Numbered from the stretch's first letter, positions 44,195 through 53,675 are shown. The stretch: 64,000 nt of DNA from SIAQ01 sp964484265 (GCA_964484265.1 CAZAFH010000013.1:42829-106828), one strand, 5' to 3'. The notes: a model not told the origin generated them from the sequence alone. Made by a program: numbers and translations.

Positions 44195-46123
44195 CTACAA
44201 CTGCCAGGAGCTGTCGCTGCCGGCCTTGTCGGGATCGCCCTGGACCTGGCGCAAGTAGGTGCTGGCCATGTCGGTTCGCTTCACCATGCCAATGACTCGG
44301 CGGTCTGGCGTGCCATCGACGATGGGCAGTGCGACGATGTCGTTCTCCACGAACAATTCAGCCGCGCGGTCGAGACCGTCATCGGCACGCAATGGGATTA
44401 CGTCCGTCCGCATCAAATCCGCGGCGACGATGATGGCGTGCAAATTCGGCGAGATCGACGCGAGATGGACCTCCTCCAGGCTCACGACGCCCAATAAACG
44501 CCCCTCGGCATCGGTGACGGGGAGCACATTGTACGCGGTTTGACTGAGCCGTTCGATCACTTCGCTCAAACGATCTCCCGGTCGAAGGCTTTGCACAACC
44601 TGGCCTGGCACGACGAACAAGCTGATCCGAAGATCCGCCAGGACGTCGCGGACATAGTCGCCCTTGTGAGCCGGTGAACGCGATCGGCTTTCCACCTGGG
44701 AACTGTAGATCGACTGCTCGTCCGACAGCAGAAACGTCAACGCACATACCCACAGCGTCGGAAGTAACAGGTTGTAGTTGCCCGTCATTTCGCTGACCAT
44801 GACCAGCGTCGAGAACGGCGTCTTGGCGGCGGCGGCGAAAAACCCCGCCATCCCGACGATGACGAAATTTCCCGGATGGGGCACGAGCGTCGGCGAAATC
44901 CAGTTCAGGAAAACACCCAGCGACCCGCCGCCGCAACCGCCGATCACCATCGATGGGCCGAACACTCCGCCCGATCCCCCGCTGCCGATGGTCAGCCCTG
45001 TGGTCAGAATTTTGCCGACAGCGACGGCGAGGAGAATCTGAGCCAACCATAATGCCGCATCGCCCTGGGCGTCTGAGGTCATCGCCGTTTCGATGATCCC
45101 GTAGCCAAAGGAAAGCACCGAAAGGACCTGGAGGTCCTGATGAAAAGCATAGTAAAGCCCCAATCCCAACAGTCCGCTCAAAAACGCGCCGATCGCGGGC
45201 CGGAAATGCGGTCGGAGTTTCATGGATCGGAATAGATAGGTAAAACTGTAAAAGGAACGCGTGTAGATCATCGCCAGGACTACAAGAAAAATTGCCAAAA
45301 GCGTGTACGAAACCAGCGAGAGCGGATTATCGAAAGAGAGCACGCGATTAATCTCGGGCGGCAATGCGAAGAGCGGCGCCCAGCCGAAAACCAGGCCGAA
45401 CGTGCAATACGCGATCACGCTTGCAAGCCCGGCTGGAATGATGACTTCCGACTCGAAATCGGGCGAGCGATACATCACCTCGGCCGCGAAAAGCGCTCCA
45501 GCGAGCGGCGCGCGAAAAATCGCCGCGACTCCCGCACCCATGCCGGCAGCCATCAGGATGCGCCGCTCGGCAGGGCGTAGTCGAAAGAACCTGCCGACAA
45601 GCGAGCCAAAGCCCGCGCCGATTTGGGCAATCGGGCCTTCACGCCCGCCCGATCCGCCTGTGCCAAGTGTGATCGCGCTGGCGAATATTTTCACGATCGG
45701 CACGATGAGCCGAATGTAGCCCTGCTTGTGATGGTAGGCCGCTATCGCGCCGTCGGTTCCGTGACCTTCGGCTTCGGGCGCGAAATTAAACACGATAAAG
45801 CCGCTTATAATGCCACCCACTGCGGGAACGAGGAGCAGCAGCCAGGGCCGAAAATCGCGCTCGCTATCGCCGAATACCGGCGCCTCGCCGCCTGGTGCGT
45901 GCGGCCGATAGCCCGCCACTGCGTCCAGCGCATAGGCCGAGACGAATTGGCATGCCGTGAAAAAGACGATCGCACCTAATCCCGCGACGAGCCCAACAAC
46001 GAGCGACAAGCCGAGCAATCGCGCCTGAGGTTGAAGGCGCTTTCGGCTCAACTCCCAAAACTCGGGAAACCAGCGAAACGGATGTGACGGCCTTGGAGAA
46101 TTCGATTCACGGTCAGCGTTCAC
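44195..46123 (-). CDS. ClC-family chloride channel/transporter with C-terminal CBS pair
   Basis: 642 residues. ~10-11 membrane helices with ClC motifs: LGTGGSGGREGPIAQIGAGF (GxxGREGP, with the gating Glu), GLTIGSGGSGGVFGPSMVIG (GxFxP block), and MAGFFAAAAKTPFSTLVMVS. The first selectivity motif reads GHGTDG where antiporters have GSGIP, so the ion preference is unclear. Residues ~505-625 are two CBS domains (VVPGQVVQSLRPGDRLSEVI, DLMRTDVIPLRADDGLDRAA), which usually bind adenine nucleotides and regulate. Single gene downstream of nothing in its direction. Confidence 0.92.
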   Translation of the reverse strand: MNADRESNSPRPSHPFRWFPEFWELSRKRLQPQARLLGLSLVVGLVAGLGAIVFFTACQFVSAYALDAVAGYRPHAPGGEAPVFGDSERDFRPWLLLLVPAVGGIISGFIVFNFAPEAEGHGTDGAIAAYHHKQGYIRLIVPIVKIFASAITLGTGGSGGREGPIAQIGAGFGSLVGRFFRLRPAERRILMAAGMGAGVAAIFRAPLAGALFAAEVMYRSPDFESEVIIPAGLASVIAYCTFGLVFGWAPLFALPPEINRVLSFDNPLSLVSYTLLAIFLVVLAMIYTRSFYSFTYLFRSMKLRPHFRPAIGAFLSGLLGLGLYYAFHQDLQVLSVLSFGYGIIETAMTSDAQGDAALWLAQILLAVAVGKILTTGLTIGSGGSGGVFGPSMVIGGCGGGSLGVFLNWISPTLVPHPGNFVIVGMAGFFAAAAKTPFSTLVMVSEMTGNYNLLLPTLWVCALTFLLSDEQSIYSSQVESRSRSPAHKGDYVRDVLADLRISLFVVPGQVVQSLRPGDRLSEVIERLSQTAYNVLPVTDAEGRLLGVVSLEEVHLASISPNLHAIIVAADLMRTDVIPLRADDGLDRAAELFVENDIVALPIVDGTPDRRVIGMVKRTDMASTYLRQVQGDPDKAGSDSSWQL

Positions 46124-46264
46124 GAATAGATCCTTTTGCCATGAGGATGCACAAGAATACAGAAACCAGCAAATATCGACCTCGGGTCTGATGCTCCGGC
46201 AGCGAGCAAATCAGATGGGCGCGGATCGCGATTTTTTCGGGCTGGCGTGCTCTACGCTCAGCGT

Positions 46265-46273
46265 TGATATACT
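46265..46273 (+). promoter_or_regulatory. Extended -10 promoter before the DUF1592 gene
   Basis: TGATATACT (TG-n-TATACT) at 46265-46273 is a good extended -10, 71 bases before the GTG start at 46344. Confidence 0.4.
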
Positions 46274-46343
46274 ATGAAGAGGCTCCGCCTCGCCCTCCCA
46301 CCGTTGCTACAACTTCTAATTTCTCCTGATGGAGACAGCCATC

Positions 46344-49300
46344 GTGCGATCAACCTACTGGAATGTGTTTCTCTTTCATTTCGTATTCCTCGTGTTTGGG
46401 AACGTCGTTCCGTCGGCGCGTGCCGATGTGTTCCAGGAGAAGATCGAGCCGTTCGCCAAAAAATATTGCTACTCCTGCCACAACAAAAAGCAGGCCAAGG
46501 GCGAGCTGGATCTCACTCGATTCACGCGGGACGGCGACGTCACCAGTGATTTCCGCCGCTGGAACCATGTCATCGAATTTATCCGCAAGGGCGAGATGCC
46601 GCCGAGCGATCACAAGCTTCAACCGTTGCTGGAAGAGCGGAACGCGGTGGTAAACGCCATCGAGGCGATTTTGATTCTCGAGGCGAGGAAGCACGCAGGC
46701 GACCCGGGTGTCGTTTTGCCGCGCCGGCTTTCCAACACCGAATACGACCTGTCGATTCGCGACCTCACCGGAGTGGCGATCCAGGCAACCAAGGAATTTC
46801 CCGTCGATCCGGCGGGCGGCGAAGGATTCAACAACACCGGCGAGGTGCTCGCCATGACACCAAGCCTGCTCAACAAATATCTCGGTGCGGCACAGTTGGT
46901 CTCCGACCATCTTGTGTTGAAGCCGAATGGCATCACGTTCTCGCCGTTTCCCGTGACCTCCTATGCCGAACGCACGAAACTGACCGAGCAGGCGATCATC
47001 GATTTCTATCGCAGCCACGATGTGCGCATCGGCGACTACCTCGAAGCCGCCTGGCGCTATCGGCATCGCACGGACGCGGATCGCGGCGTAGGTCTGGACG
47101 AATGGGCGTCGCGCCGCAAGCTGAGTGGCAAGTACCTTGCCCTTGTTACCAAAACGCTAACAGAGGCCAAGACGGGCGCCGGATACCTGAAGCAGCTAGG
47201 CGCCTTGTGGGACGCCATTCCGGCGCCCAGGCAAGCGAGCGGCGTGCCTCAAGAACTGGCGGAATGCGAGCGGTTCATCACGTTTGCGCGATCTCAACTG
47301 GGTGAGAAGGAACCGCCGCTAATCAAGGCTAACGCCGGGAATTGGCCGATCGCTCACCTCGCCTTGCGTGCAAAAGTGGCGGCCGGACGCGACAAGTTCG
47401 ATCCCGTCTCATTCAAATCAAAGCAGACGCTCAAGCTCGGCAAACTACAGATGAAGAAGGGGCAAAAGCCGTCGGCGACGACACTGATTCTGAGCGTTGA
47501 CCCGGCGTTTGACTCTGCACCCGGTGTCGTCGTGTTTCATTCTCCGCTCTTTAGCAAGGCGGACAAGCTTCCGAAGAACAAAAAGGAAATCGCAAATCAA
47601 GGCATCGAATCGTTGCGCGCCGTCCTCGAACGCGAAGCGCCCGATGTCGCGCGCCGCCTGGGCTTCGGCAAACATCCGCGCGGCAGCGAACTCGACGCCG
47701 ACTCATTTGCCGTGCAGGCGCCGATGGTTATCGAGATTCCGCTATCACCCGCTGCCGTCGCGGCCTTACAAGGCAAACAATTGCTCGTCGAGTGTGAGCT
47801 TGACGGCAAAGCAAGCCCCGAGGCGGCAATTCAGATCCAGCATGGCGTCGGTTCGCTGCCGCGCGCCAAGTTCGGCGCGGGCGTCGAATTGCTGCTGCAC
47901 CCGGATAGCAAACTCGCCAAAAATCTCACGTCGTCCGGCGAGCGGTTCTGTGCCGCGTTTCCTAATCGCTTCTACTATGTGGACGCCAATCGCGGCCTGG
48001 CTGCGGGATTTCACCTCGTCGAAGGATTTTTCCGCGACGATCAACCGCTCGTCAACAACGTGCTTTCCGAAACGGAACGAAAAGAACTCGACCGCCTCTG
48101 GAAGGAACTCGATTTCGTGACGCAGAGCGTCGAAACCTTGCTGCGCGGTTTTGTCTGGTTCGAGCGGGCCGAACGCCATGTGCTGCACGACAAGCGTTTC
48201 GATTTCTTGCGATCGGAGGATCCGCTGCTCGTCGAAGAAGAACTGCTCTCCAAGTTCGAGCGGCTTTATCTCGAACGGCTCGGCGTCAAGCTCATGGAAG
48301 ACGCGATCAAGCCTCAGAAGCCAAACCCGCAATTCGATATGATCCACGGCTTCTTCCAGCAAACGCGCGCCGGCCTGGCGGAATATAAACAGTCGCTGGC
48401 GAAAGCCGAGGCTCCCGCACTCACCGACCTGGAACGCCTCGCCCAGCGTGCCTACTCGCGTCCGTTGCGTGCCGAGGAGGCCAAATCCCTGCGTCTACTT
48501 TATCAGCGTTTGCGGAAACAAGGGCTGGGCGTGGAAGCGTCGCTTCGCGGCACGTTCACGGCCGTGCTGATGTCGCCCCACTTCTTCTACCGCGTGCCCG
48601 TCACGCCGGCGGGGCAGGGCGTCTTGCCGCTGAACGACGACGCAATGGCGCGACGGCTGAGCTATTTCCTCTGGGCATCATTGCCTGATGAATCTCTCGT
48701 CAAGGCAGCCCAGGCGGGAAAACTTCAGGACGAGGCGGAACTGCGTGCCCAGGTGCGGCGCATGATGAAAGATCTCAAGATCGAGGCATTCTCCCGCGAG
48801 TTCTTCGGGCAATGGCTGCGCTATCGCGATCATCTCGCCAAGGATCCGATTCCCGCAAATACTTTTCCGGGTTACGATGCACGTCTGCGTCAAGCGATGT
48901 TCGAGGAGCCGACTCGGCTCGTCACGCATCTCATTCAAAACGACGAATCCATCGACGAATTGCTGCACAGCGACGCAACCTTCGTCAACGAACCGCTCGC
49001 CCGTTTTTACGGCGGCACACTCGAGCAACAATTCCGCAAGCGCGGCGTGAACTCGGATTGGCACCGCGTCGAGGGCTTGAAAAACATCGGCCGCGGCGGA
49101 TTGTTTGGCATGCCGGTGATTTTGGCAGCGAACTCCGTGGGGCAGCGCACAAGTCCCGTGAAGCGTGGCTTCTGGGTCGTGCATCACGTGCTCGGCCAGC
49201 ATTTCCCGCCGCCGCCCGCCGAGGTGCCTCCGTTGCCGAAATCGGAGAAGGAAAGCGCCAAGACGATTCGCGAAATGCTGGCGGCTCACACCACGAAACA

Positions 49301-49721
49301 AAGCTGCGCGATGTGCCACGTTCACTTCGACGGACTCGGCTTGACTATGGAGGGCTTTGACGCGATTGGCCGAGCGCGAACCAAGGATCTCGCGGGACGC
49401 CTGGTGCAAGCCGTCGGACCGTTGCCGCCGCTCGGAGTCACAGGCAGCAAGGAGAAGGTGCCAGCGAATGCCGAGGGGATCGCCGGTCTGATCGAGTATA
49501 TCAAGAAAGAACGCCTTCAGGAATTCGAACGAAACCTGTGCCGAAAAGTGTTGGGGTACGCCCTGGGCCGATCGGTGGTGCTGTCGGATGAGCCGTTGCT
49601 GCAGGAGATGCAAAAGAAACTGCGAGCGGAACGCCGATTCTCGGTGCTGTTCGAGACGGTGGTGCTGAGTCCGCAATTCCGCCGCCAGCGCGGCCGCGAT
49701 TTCGTCGCTGCGGCGCCGTAG
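46344..49721 (+). CDS. Large secreted c-type cytochrome protein of the DUF1587/1592/1588/1585 group
   Basis: 1125 residues from GTG 46344, supported by GGAGA eight bases upstream and a signal peptide (RSTYWNVFLFHFVFLVFGNV). A heme-binding CYSCHNKK (CxxCH) at ~40 marks the planctomycete cytochrome domain. Then DUF1587 (LPRRLSNTEYDLSIRDLTGV), DUF1595 (LAQRAYSRPLRAEEAKSLRL), DUF1592 (DAMARRLSYFLWASLPDESL), DUF1588 (NIGRGGLFGMPVILAANSVG) and DUF1585 (FERNLCRKVLGYALGRSVVL). A second CxxCH-like CAMCHVHF is in the last third. These proteins are hugely expanded in planctomycetes and pair with DUF1552 proteins; the role is unknown, probably polymer degradation or redox at the cell surface. Confidence 0.9.
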   Translation: MRSTYWNVFLFHFVFLVFGNVVPSARADVFQEKIEPFAKKYCYSCHNKKQAKGELDLTRFTRDGDVTSDFRRWNHVIEFIRKGEMPPSDHKLQPLLEERNAVVNAIEAILILEARKHAGDPGVVLPRRLSNTEYDLSIRDLTGVAIQATKEFPVDPAGGEGFNNTGEVLAMTPSLLNKYLGAAQLVSDHLVLKPNGITFSPFPVTSYAERTKLTEQAIIDFYRSHDVRIGDYLEAAWRYRHRTDADRGVGLDEWASRRKLSGKYLALVTKTLTEAKTGAGYLKQLGALWDAIPAPRQASGVPQELAECERFITFARSQLGEKEPPLIKANAGNWPIAHLALRAKVAAGRDKFDPVSFKSKQTLKLGKLQMKKGQKPSATTLILSVDPAFDSAPGVVVFHSPLFSKADKLPKNKKEIANQGIESLRAVLEREAPDVARRLGFGKHPRGSELDADSFAVQAPMVIEIPLSPAAVAALQGKQLLVECELDGKASPEAAIQIQHGVGSLPRAKFGAGVELLLHPDSKLAKNLTSSGERFCAAFPNRFYYVDANRGLAAGFHLVEGFFRDDQPLVNNVLSETERKELDRLWKELDFVTQSVETLLRGFVWFERAERHVLHDKRFDFLRSEDPLLVEEELLSKFERLYLERLGVKLMEDAIKPQKPNPQFDMIHGFFQQTRAGLAEYKQSLAKAEAPALTDLERLAQRAYSRPLRAEEAKSLRLLYQRLRKQGLGVEASLRGTFTAVLMSPHFFYRVPVTPAGQGVLPLNDDAMARRLSYFLWASLPDESLVKAAQAGKLQDEAELRAQVRRMMKDLKIEAFSREFFGQWLRYRDHLAKDPIPANTFPGYDARLRQAMFEEPTRLVTHLIQNDESIDELLHSDATFVNEPLARFYGGTLEQQFRKRGVNSDWHRVEGLKNIGRGGLFGMPVILAANSVGQRTSPVKRGFWVVHHVLGQHFPPPPAEVPPLPKSEKESAKTIREMLAAHTTKQSCAMCHVHFDGLGLTMEGFDAIGRARTKDLAGRLVQAVGPLPPLGVTGSKEKVPANAEGIAGLIEYIKKERLQEFERNLCRKVLGYALGRSVVLSDEPLLQEMQKKLRAERRFSVLFETVVLSPQFRRQRGRDFVAAAP

Positions 49722-49751
49722 CAGAAATCCGTTCGACCGGGAGCCAGAACC

Positions 49752-50120
49752 TTGCGTGATCCAAAGGACTCGACGCCGTACGCAAAAGATCCGCGGAGCC
49801 AACCCATCGACAAAAGTATTTCGGACGGAGGATATGCATACGTTCGCGACGCCCACGGGATCGTACATGTTCTGCCCGATGGTCAGCATATCCATCCGAA
49901 AATACTTGGAGGCGGACTGCCGGCGATGTATGCTGGAGATATGACCATTCGCGCCGGCCGTGTAGCGGATCTAACCAACCTTTCGGGCACCTTCCAATTC
50001 GACGACGAAGATGGACTTCGGAACGTCGCAATTGAACTGAAGCGTCAAGGATTAGAACTTGATGCCGGCGCGGTGCGATTTTTCCCGGCCGATGGCTCGC
50101 CGCCAATTGTCTTGCTTTAG
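49752..50120 (+). CDS. Small protein with polymorphic-toxin-like domain
   Basis: 122 residues from TTG 49752 with GGGAG about 10 bases upstream. Core: SDGGYAYVRDAHGIVHVLPD, HIHPKILGGGLPAMYAGDMT, IRAGRVADLTNLSGTF and DAGAVRFFPADGSPPIVLL. The phrase pattern (H-x-x-x-L-G-G-G-x-P-A-x-x-A-G ... G-x-V-x-x-L-T-N-x-S-G) is like a module at the C-termini of Rhs/polymorphic toxins (G-x-P-V-x-A-A-G ... I-x-N-x-S-G-H-Y). That is my inference only. The frame overlaps nothing and stands 11 bp before the cREC gene, so the two are probably one operon. Confidence 0.65.
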   Translation: MRDPKDSTPYAKDPRSQPIDKSISDGGYAYVRDAHGIVHVLPDGQHIHPKILGGGLPAMYAGDMTIRAGRVADLTNLSGTFQFDDEDGLRNVAIELKRQGLELDAGAVRFFPADGSPPIVLL

Positions 50121-50131
50121 AGGTATAGCGC

Positions 50132-50593
50132 ATGGCGCACAAGATTGTAATTCTTGAGGATAATAAGGATCGCCAAGAGATCATGCAGCGTTGCCTCGCT
50201 GATCGGTTCTACATGTTCGAGACGCATTTCTTTGACGAATCGATCGCGATGATTCAATATCTCCAACTGCATTTGAATGAGACCGTCGCGATTTCGCTAG
50301 ACAACGACTTGGAACTGAAATCTGATCCCGATGGACGCATGATCGACCCAGGTGCAGGTGTCGACGTCGCGGAATTCCTCGCGACAAAAACCGCGTCATG
50401 CCCAGTCGTGATTCACACGACGAATACGAATGCTGCTGAATCGATTAAGTCGCTGCTTGCCGACAGCGGATGGCGTACGCGGCGAATTGTCCCATTTGAT
50501 GGAATGAACTGGATCGAGTCGTCTTGGCTTTTCGCAATTCGTCGAGCGATCGTCGGTCCGCTCGCCCGCAAGCCAAGTCGGATTCTGAGATAG
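50132..50593 (+). CDS. Receiver-like protein, cREC (cyclic-phosphate-processing receiver) type
   Basis: 153 residues from ATG 50132 (AGAGG upstream). Start IVILEDNKDRQEIMQRCLAD is receiver-like, then ETVAISLDNDLELKSDPDGR (acidic LDxDL motif), GAGVDVAEFLATKTASCPVV and VIHTTNTNAAESIKSLLADS (HTxN), IVPFDGMNWIE. These are the marks of the cREC family that was proposed to process cyclic nucleotides in conflict systems (family knowledge, from memory); it is not a normal phospho-receiver. Works with the gene 11 bp upstream. Confidence 0.7.
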   Translation: MAHKIVILEDNKDRQEIMQRCLADRFYMFETHFFDESIAMIQYLQLHLNETVAISLDNDLELKSDPDGRMIDPGAGVDVAEFLATKTASCPVVIHTTNTNAAESIKSLLADSGWRTRRIVPFDGMNWIESSWLFAIRRAIVGPLARKPSRILR

Positions 50594-50630
50594 AAACGGA
50601 AGGAGAACGCGAAGATAAGCCAAACCTTGT

Positions 50631-50855
50631 TTGAAGCGGTTGAAAGGAAAGGTATCAAAAAGAATCGAAAAAGGCATGCTCGATGGTTTACGGTCGACGC
50701 TCCAACGTCTGCTTCGCAAACGGTTCAAGAAGGTGCCGCAGCAAGTCGAAGCGTGCATCGCGGCTTGCTCGAACGTTCGCGAATTGCAAACCTGGATTGA
50801 CAACCTTCTCGATGCCAAGACGCTTGCGAATGTTGGCATACCGAACGGTCGTTGA
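50631..50855 (+). CDS. DUF4351-like C-terminal remnant (Rpn/PD-(D/E)XK-type family)
   Basis: 74 residues opened by TTG at 50631. LRSTLQRLLRKRFKKVPQQV, EACIAACSNVRELQTWIDNL and LDAKTLANVGIPNGR match the C-terminal DUF4351 helix bundle found after Rpn-type recombination-promoting nucleases, usually preceded by a long EGREEG coil that is missing here. It is probably the tail of a lost gene. Confidence 0.55.
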   Translation: MKRLKGKVSKRIEKGMLDGLRSTLQRLLRKRFKKVPQQVEACIAACSNVRELQTWIDNLLDAKTLANVGIPNGR

Positions 50856-50881
50856 CTGGTGTGCACAAATGCCATCCGCTC

Positions 50882-50890
50882 TGATATAAT
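50882..50890 (+). promoter_or_regulatory. Extended -10 promoter of the DUF1552 gene
   Basis: TGATATAAT (TG-n-TATAAT) at 50882-50890, 32 bases before ATG 50923, which has GGGGGGA upstream. It means the DUF1552 gene can be transcribed without the upstream cytochrome gene. Confidence 0.5.
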
Positions 50891-50922
50891 ATTTTTATTC
50901 CAAAACATCCTGGGGGGATTCG

Positions 50923-52197
50923 ATGTCTTCACAACCAATAACTCGGCGTGTCGTGCTCAAGGGCCTTGGCGCCACGGTTGCTTTGCCGTGGCTTGAGTCG
51001 CTAGGAGTGGCCGGCGAACGTCAGACGCGTAACACGCCGCCGAAGCGCTTTGCTTTCATGTTTTTCGGCGACGGCATCCACCCAGCAGAGTGGTGGTCGC
51101 GAGGCAACGGCGCCAGCCTCGAACTAGGCCCGGCATTCGCCTCGCTGAATCGCGTCAAGGACAAGGTCAACTTCGTCCACGGACTCAGGCACCCAGGCAA
51201 CGTCTGCGATGGCCACGCCAAAGGCGCTGCGGGCATCCTCAGCGGCATTCACCCGACCAACGGCCGCGAGATCCGCGCCGCCGCGAGCCTCGATCAGGTT
51301 CTAGCTCGCCGCATTGGCGACGCCACTTCGCTGCCAAGCCTCGTGCTGGCGTGCGAACGGCCCGTCAGCGGATTCCACGAGTCGGGCTATTCGATGATGT
51401 ATGCCTCGCACGTTTCGTGGAGTTCGCCCTCGACTCCCGTGCCTGCCGAGCTATATCCGTCGCTCGCGTTCGACACGCTATTCGAGAGCCGAGGAAACCG
51501 CACGCAGGCGAGCGTTCTGGATCACGTGCGCGAGCAACTCAACGACGTCTCTCGCAGCGTCTCCAATGCCGATCGCGCTCGCATTGACGAATACGCCAAT
51601 AGCATCCGTGAAGTCGAAGGCAGGCTTGCACGTCTCCAGGCAAATGCCGGGGCAGGGGTGAGCGACGCCATCCGCGCTCAGCGCCCGGCAAATGGCCTGC
51701 CGCCCATGCTCAACGTACACGCTCGGCTCATGTGCGACATCATCGCGCTGGCGTTTCAAACCGACCGCACGCGGATCGCGACGATGCTGCTCACGAATAA
51801 CCTCTCCGGCCAAGTCTATCCGTTCCTCGGCCTGCGCGATGACCACCACAGCTTCTCGCACAACTGCCATGGCCGTGAGTTCGCGTCGATCACGCGCTTC
51901 TGGGTGGAGCAATACGCCTACTTGCTGAGCCGACTCGAAGCGACGCGCGAAGGCGATGGCACGGTGCTCGACAACTGCTGCATCATGCTGGCCAACGAGC
52001 AGTGGACCTTCCATAATGCCGAAAAGGTTCCGTTGCTCGTGGGTGGCGGGCTTGGCGGCGCCTTCCGCACAGGCCGCACGCTCGATTTCGCCCAGAGCCG
52101 AAACCGCAAGTTTTCCAGCTTGCTGATGACGCTCGCCGACCGCATGGGCCTTCGCCTCGACCGCTTCGGCGACTCCGCCGAACAGCTGGAATTCTAG
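50923..52197 (+). CDS. DUF1552 protein, Tat-exported partner of the DUF1592 cytochrome
   Basis: 424 residues. Twin-arginine-like start SSQPITRRVVLKGLGATVAL (TRRVVLK). Body motifs of DUF1552: FAFMFFGDGIHPAEWW, NFVHGLRHPGNVCDGHAKGA, AGILSGIHPTNGREIRAAAS, HESGYSMMYASHVSWSS, and DDHHSFSHNCHG (a His-rich possible metal site). Usually the gene directly follows the DUF1592 gene; here 1.2 kb with three small genes separates them. Function unknown, extracellular. Confidence 0.92.
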   Translation: MSSQPITRRVVLKGLGATVALPWLESLGVAGERQTRNTPPKRFAFMFFGDGIHPAEWWSRGNGASLELGPAFASLNRVKDKVNFVHGLRHPGNVCDGHAKGAAGILSGIHPTNGREIRAAASLDQVLARRIGDATSLPSLVLACERPVSGFHESGYSMMYASHVSWSSPSTPVPAELYPSLAFDTLFESRGNRTQASVLDHVREQLNDVSRSVSNADRARIDEYANSIREVEGRLARLQANAGAGVSDAIRAQRPANGLPPMLNVHARLMCDIIALAFQTDRTRIATMLLTNNLSGQVYPFLGLRDDHHSFSHNCHGREFASITRFWVEQYAYLLSRLEATREGDGTVLDNCCIMLANEQWTFHNAEKVPLLVGGGLGGAFRTGRTLDFAQSRNRKFSSLLMTLADRMGLRLDRFGDSAEQLEF

Positions 52198-52211
52198 AAG
52201 TTGGGAATACG

Positions 52212-52276
52212 AGCCAGAAACGAGAGCGACCGGACGTTACCAGTATTGGTTCCTCCGGTCGCTTTTATTTCTGGCT
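52212..52276. terminator. Bidirectional terminator between convergent genes
   Basis: GCGACCGGA (52226-52234) pairs with TCCGGTCGC (52254-52262), then TTTTATTT; an outer pair AGCCAGAAA / TTTCTGGCT (52212-52220 and 52268-52276) makes it longer. It ends the DUF1552 transcript and, read from the other side, the 52286 gene. Confidence 0.8.
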
Positions 52277-52285
52277 TCGCGGGCG

Positions 52286-53404
52286 TCATTTCTGTTGCCG
52301 GCCCAAGAATTGGAGTGTGCCGCGGTCGAGTTGAAGGATCAAGGCATAGACACCCGTGTTGTAAGCGGCCCCGAGCTGGTGGTCGCAGCCGAGAGCATGA
52401 GGCGTTTTGCCCGTGAGATGCTTGAACGTGCCGTCGTCGTTACCGTGTTTGAGTATGTCGGGAAGGAATCGCTTCTGATAGTTGTCCCACGCGATCGGCC
52501 CAAGTTGTCGGGCGCCCAGAGCGCTTGCCAATAGTCCCAGCGCGACGGATCCGTGGCCCTCTCCGGAGGCGCCGATCTCCCGGTTCCAATAATTGGCCAT
52601 ACGGCGATAGACAGGCTGATTGGCTTTTCCCAAGATGCCAAAGGCGAACAAGGCGCCGCCCGTGCGACAGGGGCAGCCGAACTCTTTCTGGTCTTTTTCC
52701 GTGTTGTAGGCGATTCCGCCTTTCTCCTTATCGCAGCAATCCTCAACGTACTGAATACCCTGTTTGAGCTTGTCCGCCGGCACTTTCACTCCAAGCCGTT
52801 CGGCTGTGCCGAGAGTCGCCAGCATCCAGTTGCTCATCACTTCGAGCTCGATGTAGCCCAAAACATTCTTGACGCGAGGCGTGTGGCCCCACCCGCCCGA
52901 GGCCTCCATGCGCTGGCAGCTCTCCTTCACCACCGAGGCCAATAACTGTTCGACCTGAGCCGACTTGTAGGCAGGATCGCGTCTCAGGTGAGCGTAATAC
53001 TCGCATAGAAACAACCCCCCGATGGCGATTTTCCAGTTACCCTGGTCCCACTGTTCGGGAAGCGGAGCCGGGAAGGGGTCCTTGTAGAGATTCTTCGCGA
53101 TGAAGTTTGCGGCCCTCTTGACGTGCAATCGATATCGCGGTTCATCTGAGGCAAGCAGAGCCAGGGCACACCACGAGGAGGTTACGACAATGGCAGGGCG
53201 ATTCTCTCCCAGGCCGCTCGTCCAGCCGCCATCAGGCTGCTGGTTCTTCGCTAGCCAAGCTAGCGCCGCCTTGACCTGTTGCTCGCGATCCTGAATGACC
53301 GCCGACTCCTTCGCCTCGGGTGGCTTGCTTCCCGCGAACGACTGCGACGATCCGCCGAGGAATGTGCAGAGAGCCAGTGAGTAAGTGAATATTCGTAGTA
53401 GCAC
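52286..53404 (-). CDS. Secreted prenyltransferase/squalene-cyclase-repeat (alpha/alpha toroid) protein
   Basis: 372 residues with a signal peptide (MLLRIFTYSLALCTFLGGSS). Repeats of the terpene-cyclase-like toroid: VKAALAWLAKNQQPDGGWTS, TSSWCALALLASDEPRYRLH, GGLFLCEYYAHLRRDPAYKS and AAYNTGVYALILQLDRGTLQ. The QPDGGW motif is the QW-type repeat. Such planctomycete proteins are usually not cyclases; the role is unknown. Confidence 0.75.
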   Translation of the reverse strand: MLLRIFTYSLALCTFLGGSSQSFAGSKPPEAKESAVIQDREQQVKAALAWLAKNQQPDGGWTSGLGENRPAIVVTSSWCALALLASDEPRYRLHVKRAANFIAKNLYKDPFPAPLPEQWDQGNWKIAIGGLFLCEYYAHLRRDPAYKSAQVEQLLASVVKESCQRMEASGGWGHTPRVKNVLGYIELEVMSNWMLATLGTAERLGVKVPADKLKQGIQYVEDCCDKEKGGIAYNTEKDQKEFGCPCRTGGALFAFGILGKANQPVYRRMANYWNREIGASGEGHGSVALGLLASALGARQLGPIAWDNYQKRFLPDILKHGNDDGTFKHLTGKTPHALGCDHQLGAAYNTGVYALILQLDRGTLQFLGRQQK

Positions 53405-53675
53405 GAATTGGCCTCAAAGCCGGAAAATTCGGTACAAAAGTCGATGCGGGCTGCTCGTCAATTAAATACTACCACGGGACGAACAGTCAGTCAAAAGCCG
53501 AATGTGATGAGGTTTTTTCGACCGGGTGGCCTTGCTGGATTCTGCGGAGCGTGTAGAATTTATCATTGTAACGGCGATTATTCCATAGAAGTGCTCGTCG
53601 TCACTTTCGGCCTCGTGTTGCACCATGAGGCTGTTTTTCTTGACCGAGGCAGGTTGCGCGGCAACAACTCGGTTC

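Noticed and set aside
48678..49895. 405-residue antisense frame across the DUF1592 gene end
   Set aside because: Shadow frame; DUF1588/1585 motifs are on the other strand.
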